Below, piece after piece: positions 53,461 through 64,000 of a stretch of 64,000 bases of DNA (positions within the stretch are counted from its first letter, which is position 1; every line of letters starts with the position of its first letter). Below the pieces are notes generated by a model. It was not told the origin of the DNA. It searched no databases and saw only the letters and a program-made list of their open reading frames with translations. Source of the stretch: Gibbula magus (lineage: Eukaryota; Mollusca; Gastropoda; Trochida; Trochidae). The position numbers and the translations under genes are program-made. The stretch covers positions 57,662,459 through 57,726,458 of the forward strand of contig OW388302.1 in assembly GCA_936450465.1 (NCBI GenBank), given 5' to 3'.

Positions 53461-53829
53461 GTACTATTGAAGGTAGTGTAACCTTGTTATATTTGTTCAC
53501 TATCTAAAAAGCATGTATTTCTAATTATATATACTCATGGTAAAAATGGTTGACACCCCCTAAAAGTTACAGGAATGAAATGTTATATAAACAACGTAAC
53601 GTGCCAGTTTTTTATGATATTTTTGGTAAAACATGTAACTACATGATGTCCTTGAGCATTTACTATTTATCCACCTGTACTTTAAAACACCAAAAGAAAG
53701 GGAAATATTAGAAAAACTGAAATTTAATAAAAAAAAACAATTCATTCCTTGTGACTTGAGATCTTGGCATTGGTACATTGTTACAGAGTTTGAGTGTTCT
53801 CATTCGGTTATAATAAATAAGTAAAAGAT
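53461..53829. other. No gene recognised
   Basis: AT-rich; nothing identified. Confidence 0.4.
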
Positions 53830-55238
53830 GCATTAGTAGATGAACAACAACTTCAGCAGTAGCGGAGAGTGGGTTGCGTCCTCATCGGCCATCGCCCCCC
53901 CCCCCCCCCCCCCCTCCCTTCCGGAAATTTTAATATTTTTAAATTAGAAGATATGAAACTCTTATTCCTGGCTTTATTAACGGTGGAAACGCTTTGATTT
54001 TAATTACGAATTTTCAGATATTGAAGGTAGTTCTTTTCATAATAATGATATCATCGGATAAACTCGTTCTGTACGTAAATTTGAATTGAATAAGGATTTA
54101 CGAACCAAAATATTCCAAACCATTGCTATTTTGCGATTTAATTTAAAATAGCGTAATGATTGCATATATATAGACTTTAAATATAAATCCCAATGTGGAG
54201 GCATATCATTAACTACCACCAGCACCAAATTAGGCAATAAATAGACATGAGGTGTTTTTAAAATAAATTGATGCGTTGTTTACACAATAAATATGATTGA
54301 TGTATGTAATGGGGCTGTATATTGATTGATGACATTGACTGGATGTCAGTTAATATGTTATGTAATGTATAAGTAATACGAGATTGAGACTGATTGAAAG
54401 GCAACTGGATGTTTATTTAATAAATGAGTTTAGTACATAGTATAGATAAAGTACACAAACAAATTAAATATAACTATTTAATAAAATATGAAACTAATTG
54501 TACAATTACGTCAGTAAATGGTGATAAGCACTAGCTATATAGGAATGAAATATCCCATGTTTATATAGTTCATCCAGGTGTCTTCTTTCTCCTTATTACA
54601 TTTATTTGCAAAAGGCTACTTTAATTTTTTCTAAATAAGACAATTATTTTATCAGATTGTAAGTCGTTTTTAGAACTATTATCAAATTCATTATCAAACG
54701 AATTTAACTTGTAAAATTGAGGTTGTCAATTAATTAATCCATAAAGGTGTACTAGTTTGGTTATGTATTGATAATGAATTTCGCATGCGGATATATACCT
54801 TGATTATTAGTAAGGAATTTAATAACTTAAATGATTTAAAGCTTATAGGGCTCAAGATATGTTGTGACCGTGTGAATAATGGTATTAAATGAACAAATGT
54901 ATATGAAAAGTGGGCATTTCGATCTACATTCTTTAAAATGGGAAAATAGTTTTTTTGCGGTACATATGCTGTACAAATGGTGTAAATTTCACAGCATAGT
55001 AAATACAAAGAAGGAGTTTAAAACTATATGCAGTTTGTAAATGACGAGAATTGTGCATTTTGTAAAACAGAGAATGAAAACATCTCTCTCGTTTTTCGAA
55101 AAATATGATCATTTATAAAACAATTCTGCTGAACTGGAACTGTACAAATATTGGTATTCTATTACAAAACATTGGTATTCTCTTTGGTTTTCCTGCTCAA
55201 TTAAAAAAAATAGTCTCCACTCTCAAATATTCCAAAAA
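53830..55238 (+). repeat. Repeat block paralogous to 23835-25064 (LINE-derived)
   Basis: The same order of segments as 23835-25064, ending TTTGGTTTTCCTGCTCAATT, then the AAAGCGAT foldback. The frame near 55035 reads NDENCAFCKTENENISLVF, like an L1/Tx1 C-terminal zinc cluster. The large sequence difference from the other copy indicates an old duplication or independent copies of one composite element. Confidence 0.65.
53895..53914. repeat. Poly-C tract
   Basis: Twenty consecutive C on the plus strand, followed by TCCC. Unusual in this AT-rich region. Confidence 0.95.
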
Positions 55239-55600
55239 GGTACAGTGGCGCGACAAAGCGAAAGAGTGAAAGAGCGAAAGAACGCAAGAGCTAAAGAGCG
55301 AAAAAGCGATAAAGCGAAAGAGCGATAAAGCGATATAACTGCGCGACAAAGCGAAATGTATTTATCGCTTTGTCGTGTGGCAATAACGCTTTGTCGTATG
55401 ACCTTATTGCTTTGTCGTGTTTCTATATCGCTTTTATCGTGCGACACTATCGCTTTGTCGTGTGACACTATCGCTTTGTCGTTCAACGTTATCGCTTTGT
55501 CGTATTGCTATATCGCTTTGTCGTGTGTCCATATTGCTTTATCGCTTTATTGTGTTGTTGCCAGAGGGCGAAAGAGCGATGTCCCCTCTCGACCATCATA
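55239..55600. mobile_element. AAAGCGAT foldback element, long copy
   Basis: Starts GGTACAGTGGCGCGACAAAG. The left half has GCGAAAGAGCGATAA units, and the right half has the complementary TATCGCTTTGTCGTGTG units, ending CGAAAGAGCGATGTCCCCTC. The two halves can pair over most of their length. Confidence 0.8.
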
Positions 55601-55808
55601 CTTAGCTATTATGAATCTTTTGCGTGTAAACAGATAAAATACTTATTATGTTCGATTCTTGGTTGACAAAAATCAAACGTGATCAATGTTTGATTGAACC
55701 TCCTCTGCTTTTAGTGCCGATTCACCGCGTATTGACGTGTCACCCCTTGTGACGTCACAATATATCCGAACAAACGTCCGATTCTAAATTTTGACAACTA
55801 TGAAAGAC

Positions 55809-56171
55809 TTAAAGGCGCTGTAGCTCGTTTTTTCGCTCAAATAAGTCGATGAAATGTATTTAAAAAATAATGTCAACAATAGCAAAACACCCTTCTCTCT
55901 TCGGAAAATCAAGTTACAAATGAGGGTACATGGTTCCGTAAAGCCATGGGAATTGTTTTTGTCATTCGAAATAATAAAATGTGTTCACAATAAAATGGCC
56001 GCCATGCAATTTTTGCTTTATACCCATTACTGTTATTACCACTACGGATAATTGGTTTGTGTAATAAGATGTTTTACCCTATAAAGTAAATATAAAAAAC
56101 ATTAACTATCATTATAAATGAGAAATTTTAAAAAATAAAATTTGCAAAAAAACGTGCTACAGCGCCTTTAA
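55809..56171 (+). mobile_element. Full-length AGGCGC-family MITE
   Basis: TTAA at 55809-55812 and 56168-56171 flank inverted ends AGGCGCTGTAGC(T/A)CGTTTTTT of about 24 bp. The 355-bp body has no coding capacity and defines the family found at five other places in the window. Confidence 0.85.
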
Positions 56172-56189
56172 AGTAATTGAGAAATGGAA

Positions 56190-56470
56190 ATTGATCAATA
56201 TTTATTGGCTTAATATATTTATTAAACCATTAACAAACCACACCAGATCGACAATTAAGAATTAAATCAGACTGCTTCACAGAATTTGACCTGTAAATAC
56301 CCATTTAATTAAAATGAGGCTTGTGGCAAGTAACTTATGCACTTTCTGTGGGACTGATCCTGAATCTATTGTTCATCTTTTTTTGAATTGTAGAGTAAAT
56401 AAGAACTTTTGGCCAAAATGTTCACAATGGCTGGAATTGAACTGTGGACACACAGGTATTACATATATAT
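56190..56470 (+). pseudogene. LINE C-terminal zinc-finger fragment
   Basis: The frame reads NTHLIKMRLVASNLCTFCGT, then DPESIVHLFLNCRVNKNFW. This is the C..C...E...HLF..C....FW zinc domain at the C-terminus of L1/Tx1-type LINEs. A 34-bp part (AATACCCATTTAATTAAAAT region) recurs at 57388-57421. Confidence 0.8.
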
Positions 56471-56639
56471 ATATATCTTCAATGTGAGTTCACCCACCTT
56501 TCATACATATGACACTTTTGATCTAATATTGCTTATAAATATATGTATAAATGCAAATTAAGGATATAAACACCCATGTTATCCCATTTCAAGTATTATT
56601 TTTTTGTCCTTTTTATTACCTTTTATTTTTGTCTTTCAG

Positions 56640-57390
56640 ACAAAACTCAAAAAATAATATATATATATGTGTGTAACATGATTCCTGACAGGAAAAACTA
56701 GGATTGACGCGTCTATACTTAGATCTTCAAGACTTCTGCTTGACCTTGAACTCCATGTTGGACTCTCGTTTATTCATCAGTTTCTCTGCTTTAAAATGAG
56801 CTATCAAACATGCCTCTATCTTCAATAGTTATTTTACAAAAATTCTCCAAAGAATGTATGATCTTTCTCACGATTTACACAAAATGGTTAATATTTTCAT
56901 ACTAAGGTGTAACTTAGGTGAAAATGTTGTGCTTTAATTTCCACTACAGGAGATGTTATCATCCTTAAGATTGCGTACATAAGTAATGCGTTATGTTGTT
57001 CTGAATATTCAAGAAAATACTAAAAAATACTTCAATTTGGATCCCTAGACAACGTTTGCGGTGTTCGGAGCTTAACTATCAACTTTTTGATGAAAGGGTG
57101 CAACAGAAAAGTTGTTGTTCTTGAAATGGTGCATCCGGAAGTGAAAATGGCGAAAAATGACAATTTTCTATGACTTGTCACACGTAAACTATCACAGATA
57201 CATGCTTGAACGTTATTTTCCTTAATAAATTATGTTCTCGCTTCAGAATGACCTATTAAACGTGTTACTATCTTAAGTGGTTTACAATCGATACTTCTCC
57301 AAAGAATATACCCCTCGAAAAGTCTCAAAAGCAACAGAATTTCATATTTTTGGACCAATGGTTAAATTGTGGCAAAACTATCAACATTTA
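56640..57390 (+). repeat. Partial copy of the 45.5-48.6-kb repeat
   Basis: 56710-56850 matches 47385-47525 (TTCAAGACTTCTGCTTGA, TTCTCTGCTTTAAAATGAGC). 56885-57160 matches 45760-46010 (TAAAAAATGCTT-type, CAACTTTTTGATGAAAGG). Parts are in a different order from the long copy. Confidence 0.65.
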
Positions 57391-57654
57391 AATACCCATT
57401 TAATTAAAATGAGGCTTGTGACAATTTCTGAGTCCTTTATGATGTGATGCGCGCAGAAGTTACTAGATTTGCCTTTCCTTTTATTAATCAACTTCAAAAA
57501 GAGAGCACTATTACGCATGAATTAGAATGCATGAGGAGCCGTGGATTCCTTAAAAATAATATTTTCCTAAAATAATTTTTGAAGAATTTTCAAGCTCTGT
57601 AGGAGTTCACATTTAGTTCCCGTGGTCTCCCTTCACTTATCCGGGCTTGCCTTA

Positions 57655-58438
57655 GTGTACTTTAGAAAAAACAAAGGTTGTTATATTTTCAAAAGGATAT
57701 TGTAAAAAGAAATACAACTTTATGTTTAATGGTACATCTATTGACATTGCAAATGAATATCTGTATCTTGGTGTTCTTTTCACTGGTAATGGTAGGTTCG
57801 TTAAAGCAATTAAGCGCCTTACTGTACAAGCTAATAAAGCTATGTTTGTTATTTTCAAGAGCATTCGTCAACTTGATATTCCAATAGACTGCCAACTGAA
57901 ATTATTTGATAATCTTGTCAAGCCTATTCTCCTTTACGGAGCCGAAGTTTGGGGGTTTGAAAATGTTACCATCATCGAACGTGTCCATCTTAAATTTTGC
58001 AAATATATTTTAAATGTAAACCAATCAACTCCAGATTTCATGTTTTACGGGGAACTAGGTAGACACCCAATCAGTATATATGTAAAAGTTAAAATTATAT
58101 CAAATTGGGCTAAAATAATATGTTGTAATGGCAAATTAAATAGCATTTTTTACAATGTGATGTACAACTTGTATTCTTCAAATTCGGATTTTAGTTTTCC
58201 ATCATTGTCAAGTGTTAAGCGTATCCTAGAGAAAACTGGATTGTATTATATTTGGCTCTCCCAGTCTGTACCTAGCATTGCTTGGCTTAAAAATAATGTA
58301 CAATTTATTCTCATAGATCAGTTTAAGCAATTGTGGTGGCGCTCCGCTGTGGAGTCGTCAAAAGGTTATTACTATACAATGTACAAGCAATCAATATTTT
58401 TAGAATCATATAAATATATATATAATATCATATAATAT
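57655..58438 (+). CDS. LINE C-terminal region after the RT, 5'-truncated, open
   Basis: From 57655 the frame reads KTKVVIFSKGY, then NEYLYLGVLFTGNGRF, LFDNLVKPILLYGAEVWGF and RVHLKFCKYILNVN, to a stop at 58433-58435. This is the thumb and connection region (YLG..., LLYG.E.WG) of Jockey/CR1-related LINEs. The ATG at 57722 is internal to the conserved block, so it is not a true start. About 250 codons stay open without shifts, unusual among the LINE fragments here and suggesting a younger copy. The 71-bp sequence follows immediately. Confidence 0.8.
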
Positions 58439-58504
58439 CTAGGCCCTGATTACACTGGTTGAAATATCAGCATCAGGAATGCTAAAATAGTAAAAAAACA
58501 TGCT
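58434..58504 (+). repeat. 71-bp sequence identical to 683-753
   Basis: It lies exactly between the LINE stop codon and the Penelope-like coding segment. If it is the LINE 3' UTR, the copy at 683-753 is a severely truncated insertion. If not, it marks the left edge of the large duplication. Confidence 0.8.
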
Positions 58505-59346
58505 TTGATACTACTACCAAGCCTACCCCTGCCCCCATTCGCATCCCACTACCCTATATTGGTAAAACTTCACATCACATCAGCCGCCTACTCAAGCAGC
58601 AAGTAGGCATAGACACATACTTCTCCACGGCCACCCCACTCAAAACCATCATTAGGGCTAATGGTAGGAAACACTCCACAGCTAAACAACAACCTAAAGG
58701 CGTAGTTTACAACATCAGCTGCAACTGTGGCAGTAACTACATTGGGGAAACATCCAGACCACTCAACATACGCATCAAAGAACACAAAACATCCACAATC
58801 AAGGCAGACAACAAATCAGCCATTTCAGAACACATCACCAAATTTCCACAACACAACATCAATTGGGACGCTGTCAAAACACTCACAAACAACAAACATG
58901 ATTACACTCACCGCCGTTTATCTGAAGCTTTACAAATTTTGAGACCTAACCCCTCCTTGAATAGAGATCAAGGCTATTTCATCCCATCAGCTTATAACCA
59001 CTTAATCCACAAATAATTAATCCACTCTACTCACTCTGGCTTCCATCATTATCCTCCACTGATTGCTCACCCTCACTGCTGCATTGTATCCCCATCCCAA
59101 CTTAATTAACTTACCTTCCACTGGTATCCATGTTATCACTACCTACTTGTTACAGCTTTCATCTTATTGTTATCTCATCTTGTTGTCTTTGTTATCCCAT
59201 TATCATACCAAAAATGTTTCATGTATATAACCTCTGATTGTATCATCTCTCACATATGCTTGATAACGATATACGGATCTATACCGAAATGTCGCTATTG
59301 TTAATAAAGAAGTTGATCATCCATAAATATTTGTCTTCTTCATCAC
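58505..59346 (+). mobile_element. Penelope-like element, 5'-truncated copy 2
   Basis: Nearly identical to 2253-2998 from 58601 on, but it extends about 95 bp further 5' into coding sequence. It ends with the same 36-base terminus (59309-59344). The inverted start seen at 2217 is absent. Confidence 0.85.
58507..59016 (+). CDS. Penelope-like C-terminal region with GIY-YIG endonuclease
   Basis: 170 open codons to TAA. The start is truncated (no ATG). The first part, IPLPYIGKTSHHISRLLKQQ, is the linker typical of Penelope-like elements between RT and endonuclease. Then come TPLKTIIRANGRK, GVVYNISC and YIGETSRPLNIR as in copy 1. The frame is clean, and it is more complete than the copy at 2237-2668. 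Confidence 0.82.
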   Translation, partial: DTTTKPTPAPIRIPLPYIGKTSHHISRLLKQQVGIDTYFSTATPLKTIIRANGRKHSTAKQQPKGVVYNISCNCGSNYIGETSRPLNIRIKEHKTSTIKADNKSAISEHITKFPQHNINWDAVKTLTNNKHDYTHRRLSEALQILRPNPSLNRDQGYFIPSAYNHLIHK

Positions 59347-59561
59347 ACCAGCTTCTAGAATGCCTCTCATACAGAATATTTAATGATGCTGTAAATTAAA
59401 CATGCTCATCAAATATACAACACCAATAATTAATTTGCCATCCATCGCATCTTATGTATGGACAAAGACTGCATTATATACGAAGCATATATGGTATAAC
59501 AGTACGTCATTTTTTATACTCACAGTTGATAACTCAGCGTAGCCAATTGAGTTCCTCTCAA

Positions 59562-60740
59562 TTAATCACTTGACTAGATATAACATTGAAGAATAAAGAG
59601 AGTTACCTCCCCACACCCTCGCTCCCCGCTAGGTGGCTACCCAGTGACGTCATTCCTTCTTCCTGGAGCCTGGGCGCAGGCAGCTCTCAGACTCGCAGTG
59701 AGGGATAGCCACTCTGCGCAGCGATTATCCTCCGAGAGGCGGAGGCAGAGGCAGAGGTGGCAGTATGCGTGAGGGTCATACACGGATGAGTTCCTGATCC
59801 CCCATTGTCCGCAAAAGCCACAGTAGGGCGAAGCCATATCGGACAACACAATGTCAAAATCACTAACCGACGCAGGAGAGAAGTGCAACACTTACACGTG
59901 GCCGGTCCAGTGACGCACGCACGCACGCACGCACGCACACACGCAGGCGCACCGAACCTATAATCACTAGTACAGACGAAGACGGCTGACAACGCCTGAA
60001 AAACGACTAACAAGGTAGCCGAAGCCTAACGTTTGAATGCCTGAGGTACCTGTCTGTCAGGTAAGCAAAGCCAAACCCCCAAGGGGTGATGCGTCAATAA
60101 GGTGTTGTTACGAAACGGCATCGTTTCGAAACGCTCTGTCCGTTCCGGGCGTGGAGCCCTAACACCAATCAAACAGGGTCGTCACATGCAATCAAACGGC
60201 GTCGTTTCGAAACGCTCGGTCCGCCCTGCCTATCTGTTAGGTGACGAAGGCCTAACGCCTCTGAAGGCCTTGTCGCGAAACGCTGTCGGAGGAAGGTAAA
60301 TGAGAGGACAGAGCACAGAGCGTCTGAAGAGAACTAGAGGCAGTCAGACGGCACAGCTCCATATGACACTACTAGCGAGTAGCGTCAGTCCTCCGAGATC
60401 GTGTAACAACGGCTCTTGCAGGGGTGTGCACATGCTGCAAAAGTTTAAAATAACACATCTGCAGTCAGGAGCGCTGACCTCGATAACCCGCTGCAGTGGA
60501 GACTACACACTGCAGAAGGAAACCAAAAACCTCTCTCCAAGCCCAAGCTTGGGTAGGTCGAGGTTATTCAATCAAAATTCCACAAAATTAACTAACTATG
60601 AGAGCAGCATGAACACACGTCCTAGCTTGCTCGCGACAGAGGAACGAATGACGTCACTAGTTAAGCCAACTAGCGGGGAGCGAGGGTGTGAGGTGGTAAC
60701 TCTCTTTATTCTTCAGTGTTATATCAGGTGGAGTGATTAA
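59562..60740 (+). mobile_element. 1.18-kb TTAA-flanked element, copy 2
   Basis: Counterpart of 3215-4393, with TTAA at 59562-59565 and 60737-60740. It retains GACGTCA in the right terminus (near 60651), so the terminal inverted repeat is slightly longer here (TAGTGACGTCATTC pairing with the left end). Confidence 0.75.
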
Positions 60741-61436
60741 CCAGCGAGCCACGCCCGTTGTTGTTGAATTCACCGATAGGGGTCGACTGAGCTATGCACA
60801 GGACCATGCACGTGCCAAAACCTGCCAGAATTTTATCTGTTGTCTTAGTGGTAGCTGGAGGAGATGGTGTAGGACAGGGGATATGGCCCTGACGTGTTGT
60901 GTTGGTGGTGCATGTTCTTGATATCAGATGTCATATAAGTTTTCTTACTAAAATAAAGTACTAACTATAAATAAGTGTACCAATTGCTACATATTCTCCT
61001 GAATCAATAAACAAGTTCTAAAACGAATGTACATGGCTCGGTTAAGCCATGCGAGTCCATTTCCAATTAAGTTGCCATTTTAATGTGTTCACCTGTTGTG
61101 TTGACATGATGTAGCAATACCTAAAAACTCAAATAGAGTTTAAAATATGGTACAATGGTGGAATGATCAAACACCTTGCTGTCTGAGCTCTCAAATTATC
61201 ACGAGACCTACAAATCTACCTCTCACACTGAGGAGTTCCACACCACTGTCGCTTCATACGACACATCATTTTCTTCGAAAAATATGGATAAATGTTTTCT
61301 ATGGATACCGCTTATCGGGACATATAACCCATTAATGTAGCAATATATTGTATATACCGGTTCTTTAATAATAAATTGCAAATTTGAGAAAACATAATAT
61401 GCAAAAAAGGGGCTGCAGCGCCTTTAATACATAACA
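60741..61436 (+). repeat. Copy 2 of the unclassified repeat plus AGGCGC-family MITE
   Basis: Counterpart of 4394-5086; same fusion of the repeat to a MITE lacking its left end, with the MITE right terminus near 61418-61432. Confidence 0.7.
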
Positions 61437-61760
61437 GAGAATTATAGAAATGCCATCACTTTTTAATAGAATAGTCATGTCCTCCTCCAACTGATGCCAT
61501 TATTGAAAATACAACTGTTCCCTTTTATAGGACAGAACAAATGTTGTTCTCATAACCAATCAAACATTAATGCTACATCAGTATATACAAACATGAAACT
61601 TCTACACAAAGGAGATAAACATACTGTGTTTGAAAATCAGCGGCATATAACTGAATAGACCGATCCATTAAGCCCCGCCCCTACGAGTTTTCAACCAATC
61701 AGGGCGCCGTATTATTGACCTACTGAGGCGAGATTACTTCCTCGGACATCAACAAGCAAT

Positions 61761-61937
61761 ATGGCGGGTTTCACTGCCCGACGGAAGGGAATGTCGTCGA
61801 TACGTTTTCCGAATGAAATCAGCCTTGTCATGCGTAAAATATCGATGACACTGTGTTTGAAGCTTGAGAGGTTGACCCCCCTAATCGGAAATGCACATGA
61901 AATAAACTATTTCTCATTCCGATCGGAGATACAATAA
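61761..61937 (+). CDS. 58-codon hypothetical ORF, intact copy
   Basis: ATG to TAA, beginning MAGFTARRKGMSSIRFPNE and ending EINYFSFRSEIQ. It is basic in its first half, with no recognised motif. In copy 1 (5415) one-base differences break the frame after 28 codons. The stop lies just before a donor site GAG|GTAAGT (61952). Possibly the 5' exon of a transposon gene; coding status is uncertain. Confidence 0.3.
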   Translation: MAGFTARRKGMSSIRFPNEISLVMRKISMTLCLKLERLTPLIGNAHEINYFSFRSEIQ

Positions 61938-63742
61938 AAAAATGAGGATCGAGGTAAGTGCATGCCAAGATTGGTTTGTTTACATCAAAAACTGGAAAAT
62001 ATTTGTTTGCAATGCGTAAACAATAGTTGCTATTTTAGGTTCATTGTGATTGTATCACAGGCCGATTTATTTAACAGAATATTTGTTTTGTATATTCTAC
62101 AAAAATCTATGAACAACGTTTTGAAAGTAAACACATTTAGACTTTCCTGATGTTTTCAGGATTCCATGCCACTTTAGTCAGTTCTGTACTGTACAGTAGG
62201 CCTTGTGTAGACACATTTCTATGCCTACTGTATAGGTCGACAACAATGACAGTTTGTTCTACAGTCAACACAAATGAAATTAATCAAATATCCTTATAAC
62301 TTTGTATGAATTTATGAATCAATGAAATACTTTTAAAATTTAGTTAGTCATGTGCAGGTAAGCTTGGAATATTTAAATTTGTTACATATATAATATTTAG
62401 AAAACTCCATAACATTAATAACAATATAATGATCAAAATATTTTCAAATTTGATTTAATCATCATAGTCAATTGATTTGTTTTATATTTTTAGATTCCAA
62501 TTAATGTGTGACACCTGGATTGGATAACAGATTCAATCAGCCTATGTTGTGTCATCAAGGCTAAACATGACAATGAGATGAAATAAAGCTATTGGTTAGC
62601 AAAGTAAGTATGAACCCCATTTACAATTGCATGTATACATATAATATAATACATATTTTGCAAATAGGGACATATTCTTGTACATGACAAATTTTAATTT
62701 CTATATAAATACTAAATTTGTCAGATAATAATAATAGTCTGACAAGGGTGAATTTTAATGTCTTTTGATAAGAATGAATCATATTGTTATGACTAGCTAA
62801 AACATATATAACCTGGGATAAACATTTCCCTTATATGTACACTTGATTAAAACCATAGGCAGCAGCTTAAAATTGGATTAAAAGTGTTGTCATAAATTTC
62901 AACAAATACAATTATTTATTAATTTACCTTGAGCCATTTGTTTTTTTGGATTCTTTAAGAATAATCTGTTAATAGTCATTTTAAAAAATATATTTATTTA
63001 ATAATATGCTTCTGTGACTTTTTGGATTTATCTTCGCTTTTACTAACTTGGAAAGTGTGGAAAATTATTTGTTGACATTCTGTTTTTCAAAATGTATGAA
63101 TACAATTTAATTTTCAATTATAAAGTTTTCCAGAATATTTTTAACATTTCACAACAAGATAACAATTAGGAGAATGATATCAATAATTGCAAAACTTTAT
63201 GCATGGTAACAATTATTATTTTATTTTTCAGACTCACAAGATCAGAAGAAATAGGGACAACTACAGGATGTATGAGAGTATCAAGCTGAACATCCATTTA
63301 AATCTAAGTAAATAAGCAGCATGACAACAAGTACCTTATTTGTTGTTCTTGTATAGGATAATAAATGTACTCATTGATTGTTAATTATCTCATATATTCA
63401 TGAATATAATAAACTCTGAAATTCTACATTAAGGAAAATTCATAGTCAGTCAGTATAATATTTTCTTATGCTAGTAATTTACAATTAAATATTACGGAAT
63501 AATTATATTTTAGATGGCTTATTTGCAAAAAATGTAAACAAAACTGAAATGAAACAATATAATTGAAATGCACGTGTCTGTGTCTTAACACTTTTACTTA
63601 GGAACTGTTATCAACAAATGGAGAAACAGAACAGCTCTAATTTGTTTCTATATTCAACATTCAGGAAAATCATATCGTATCGTGTGTTGAAGAACACTTA
63701 ATATTTTACGGTTCCATGCATTTTTATAAATAGACCAAAAAC

Positions 63743-63919
63743 ATGGATAGGCGGACACGTCATGTCGAAGTTAGATTTCTTCAGGGCCGCATTCATTTAG
63801 TAAATGTGACAACATATACTGAGTTAATCACCCTATTCTTACCACAAAAAATATATGCAAGTCAAGATAAAATGGCAGGAAATGTATTCGATCTCGGCCT
63901 TGGCAAAGTAAATTTCTGA
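63743..63919 (+). CDS. 58-codon hypothetical ORF, copy of 7395-7571
   Basis: Same length and protein as 7395-7571; the one nucleotide difference noticed is silent. It lies near the right end of the element. No motif recognised. Confidence 0.3.
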   Translation: MDRRTRHVEVRFLQGRIHLVNVTTYTELITLFLPQKIYASQDKMAGNVFDLGLGKVNF

Positions 63920-64000
63920 CCTTTTATATCGTTACGGTAGACCAGTTTTTTGTGATCTAAATATTAATTCAACGTAGATTGTGTTCTAAAATTGGTTATC

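Larger units (their letters stand above)
58601..64000 (+). repeat. 5.4-kb direct repeat, copy 2 of 2 (runs off the window)
   Basis: Same content and order as 2253-7660; the match continues to the last base of the window, so the full length is unknown. Visible differences are scattered single bases and small indels. Confidence 0.93.
61610..64000 (+). mobile_element. Inverted-repeat element with tiny ORFs, copy 2 (partial)
   Basis: Counterpart of 5263-7650. The left inverted end is present (GGAGATAAACATACTG at 61611); the right end lies beyond the window. Confidence 0.6.

Noticed and set aside
2253..64000. Reading the whole 56-kb interval as one giant transposon bounded by direct repeats
   Set aside because: The repeats are mosaics of older elements with different left junctions, and the interval holds ordinary genes and unrelated repeats.

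Overview
The window is nuclear DNA from an animal, most likely a gastropod mollusc. It is AT-rich, gene-poor and intron-bearing, and packed with LINE, Penelope-like, DIRS-like, MITE and foldback repeats. It also carries a GTGAGTGAGTGAG-headed repeat (about 40470-40545) of a kind I associate with gastropods. The species assignment is inference. No rRNA, intact tRNA, CRISPR array or prokaryotic operon was seen.

The only candidate host genes are a pair of paralogues facing each other. Each has a signal-peptide exon (14287-14572 +, 49042-49327 -) and an ankyrin-repeat exon (16224-17008 +, 32058-32842 -). Exon lengths (286 and 785 nt) and splice phase (1) match exactly between the copies. A third, broken copy lies at 8745-11390. 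The intron of the minus-strand gene is about 16 kb and filled with repeats, including a whole DNA transposon in antisense orientation.

That transposon (about 37690-45250) is the most notable element. It has matching inverted ends and five exons coding for a large protein with Cys-rich N-terminal modules, an XPG/FEN1-like nuclease region (DTDVLVV and GCDSVSAFEGKGK motifs) and a C-terminal CXC (tesmin/TSO1-like) cysteine cluster. It resembles what I know of Academ-type transposons but carries several stops and frameshifts.

Layout: 0-8 kb holds a Penelope-like tail, a TTAA-flanked MITE, further repeats and a 2.7-kb inverted-repeat element with two 58-codon ORFs. This block (2253-7660) recurs almost identically in direct orientation at 58601-64000. 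8.7-17 kb holds the pseudogene and the plus-strand receptor-like gene. 17-32 kb is repeats: a LINE split by a foldback made of 21-bp-spaced palindromes, several palindromic MITEs, and Penelope and SINE fragments. 32-49.5 kb is the minus-strand paralogue, with a 184-bp tandem array, a long hairpin and the Academ-like element in its intron. 49.5-58.4 kb is mostly broken LINEs and foldback elements. A well-formed hammerhead ribozyme core is visible on the minus strand near 13.02-13.07 kb, in a Penelope-like tail.
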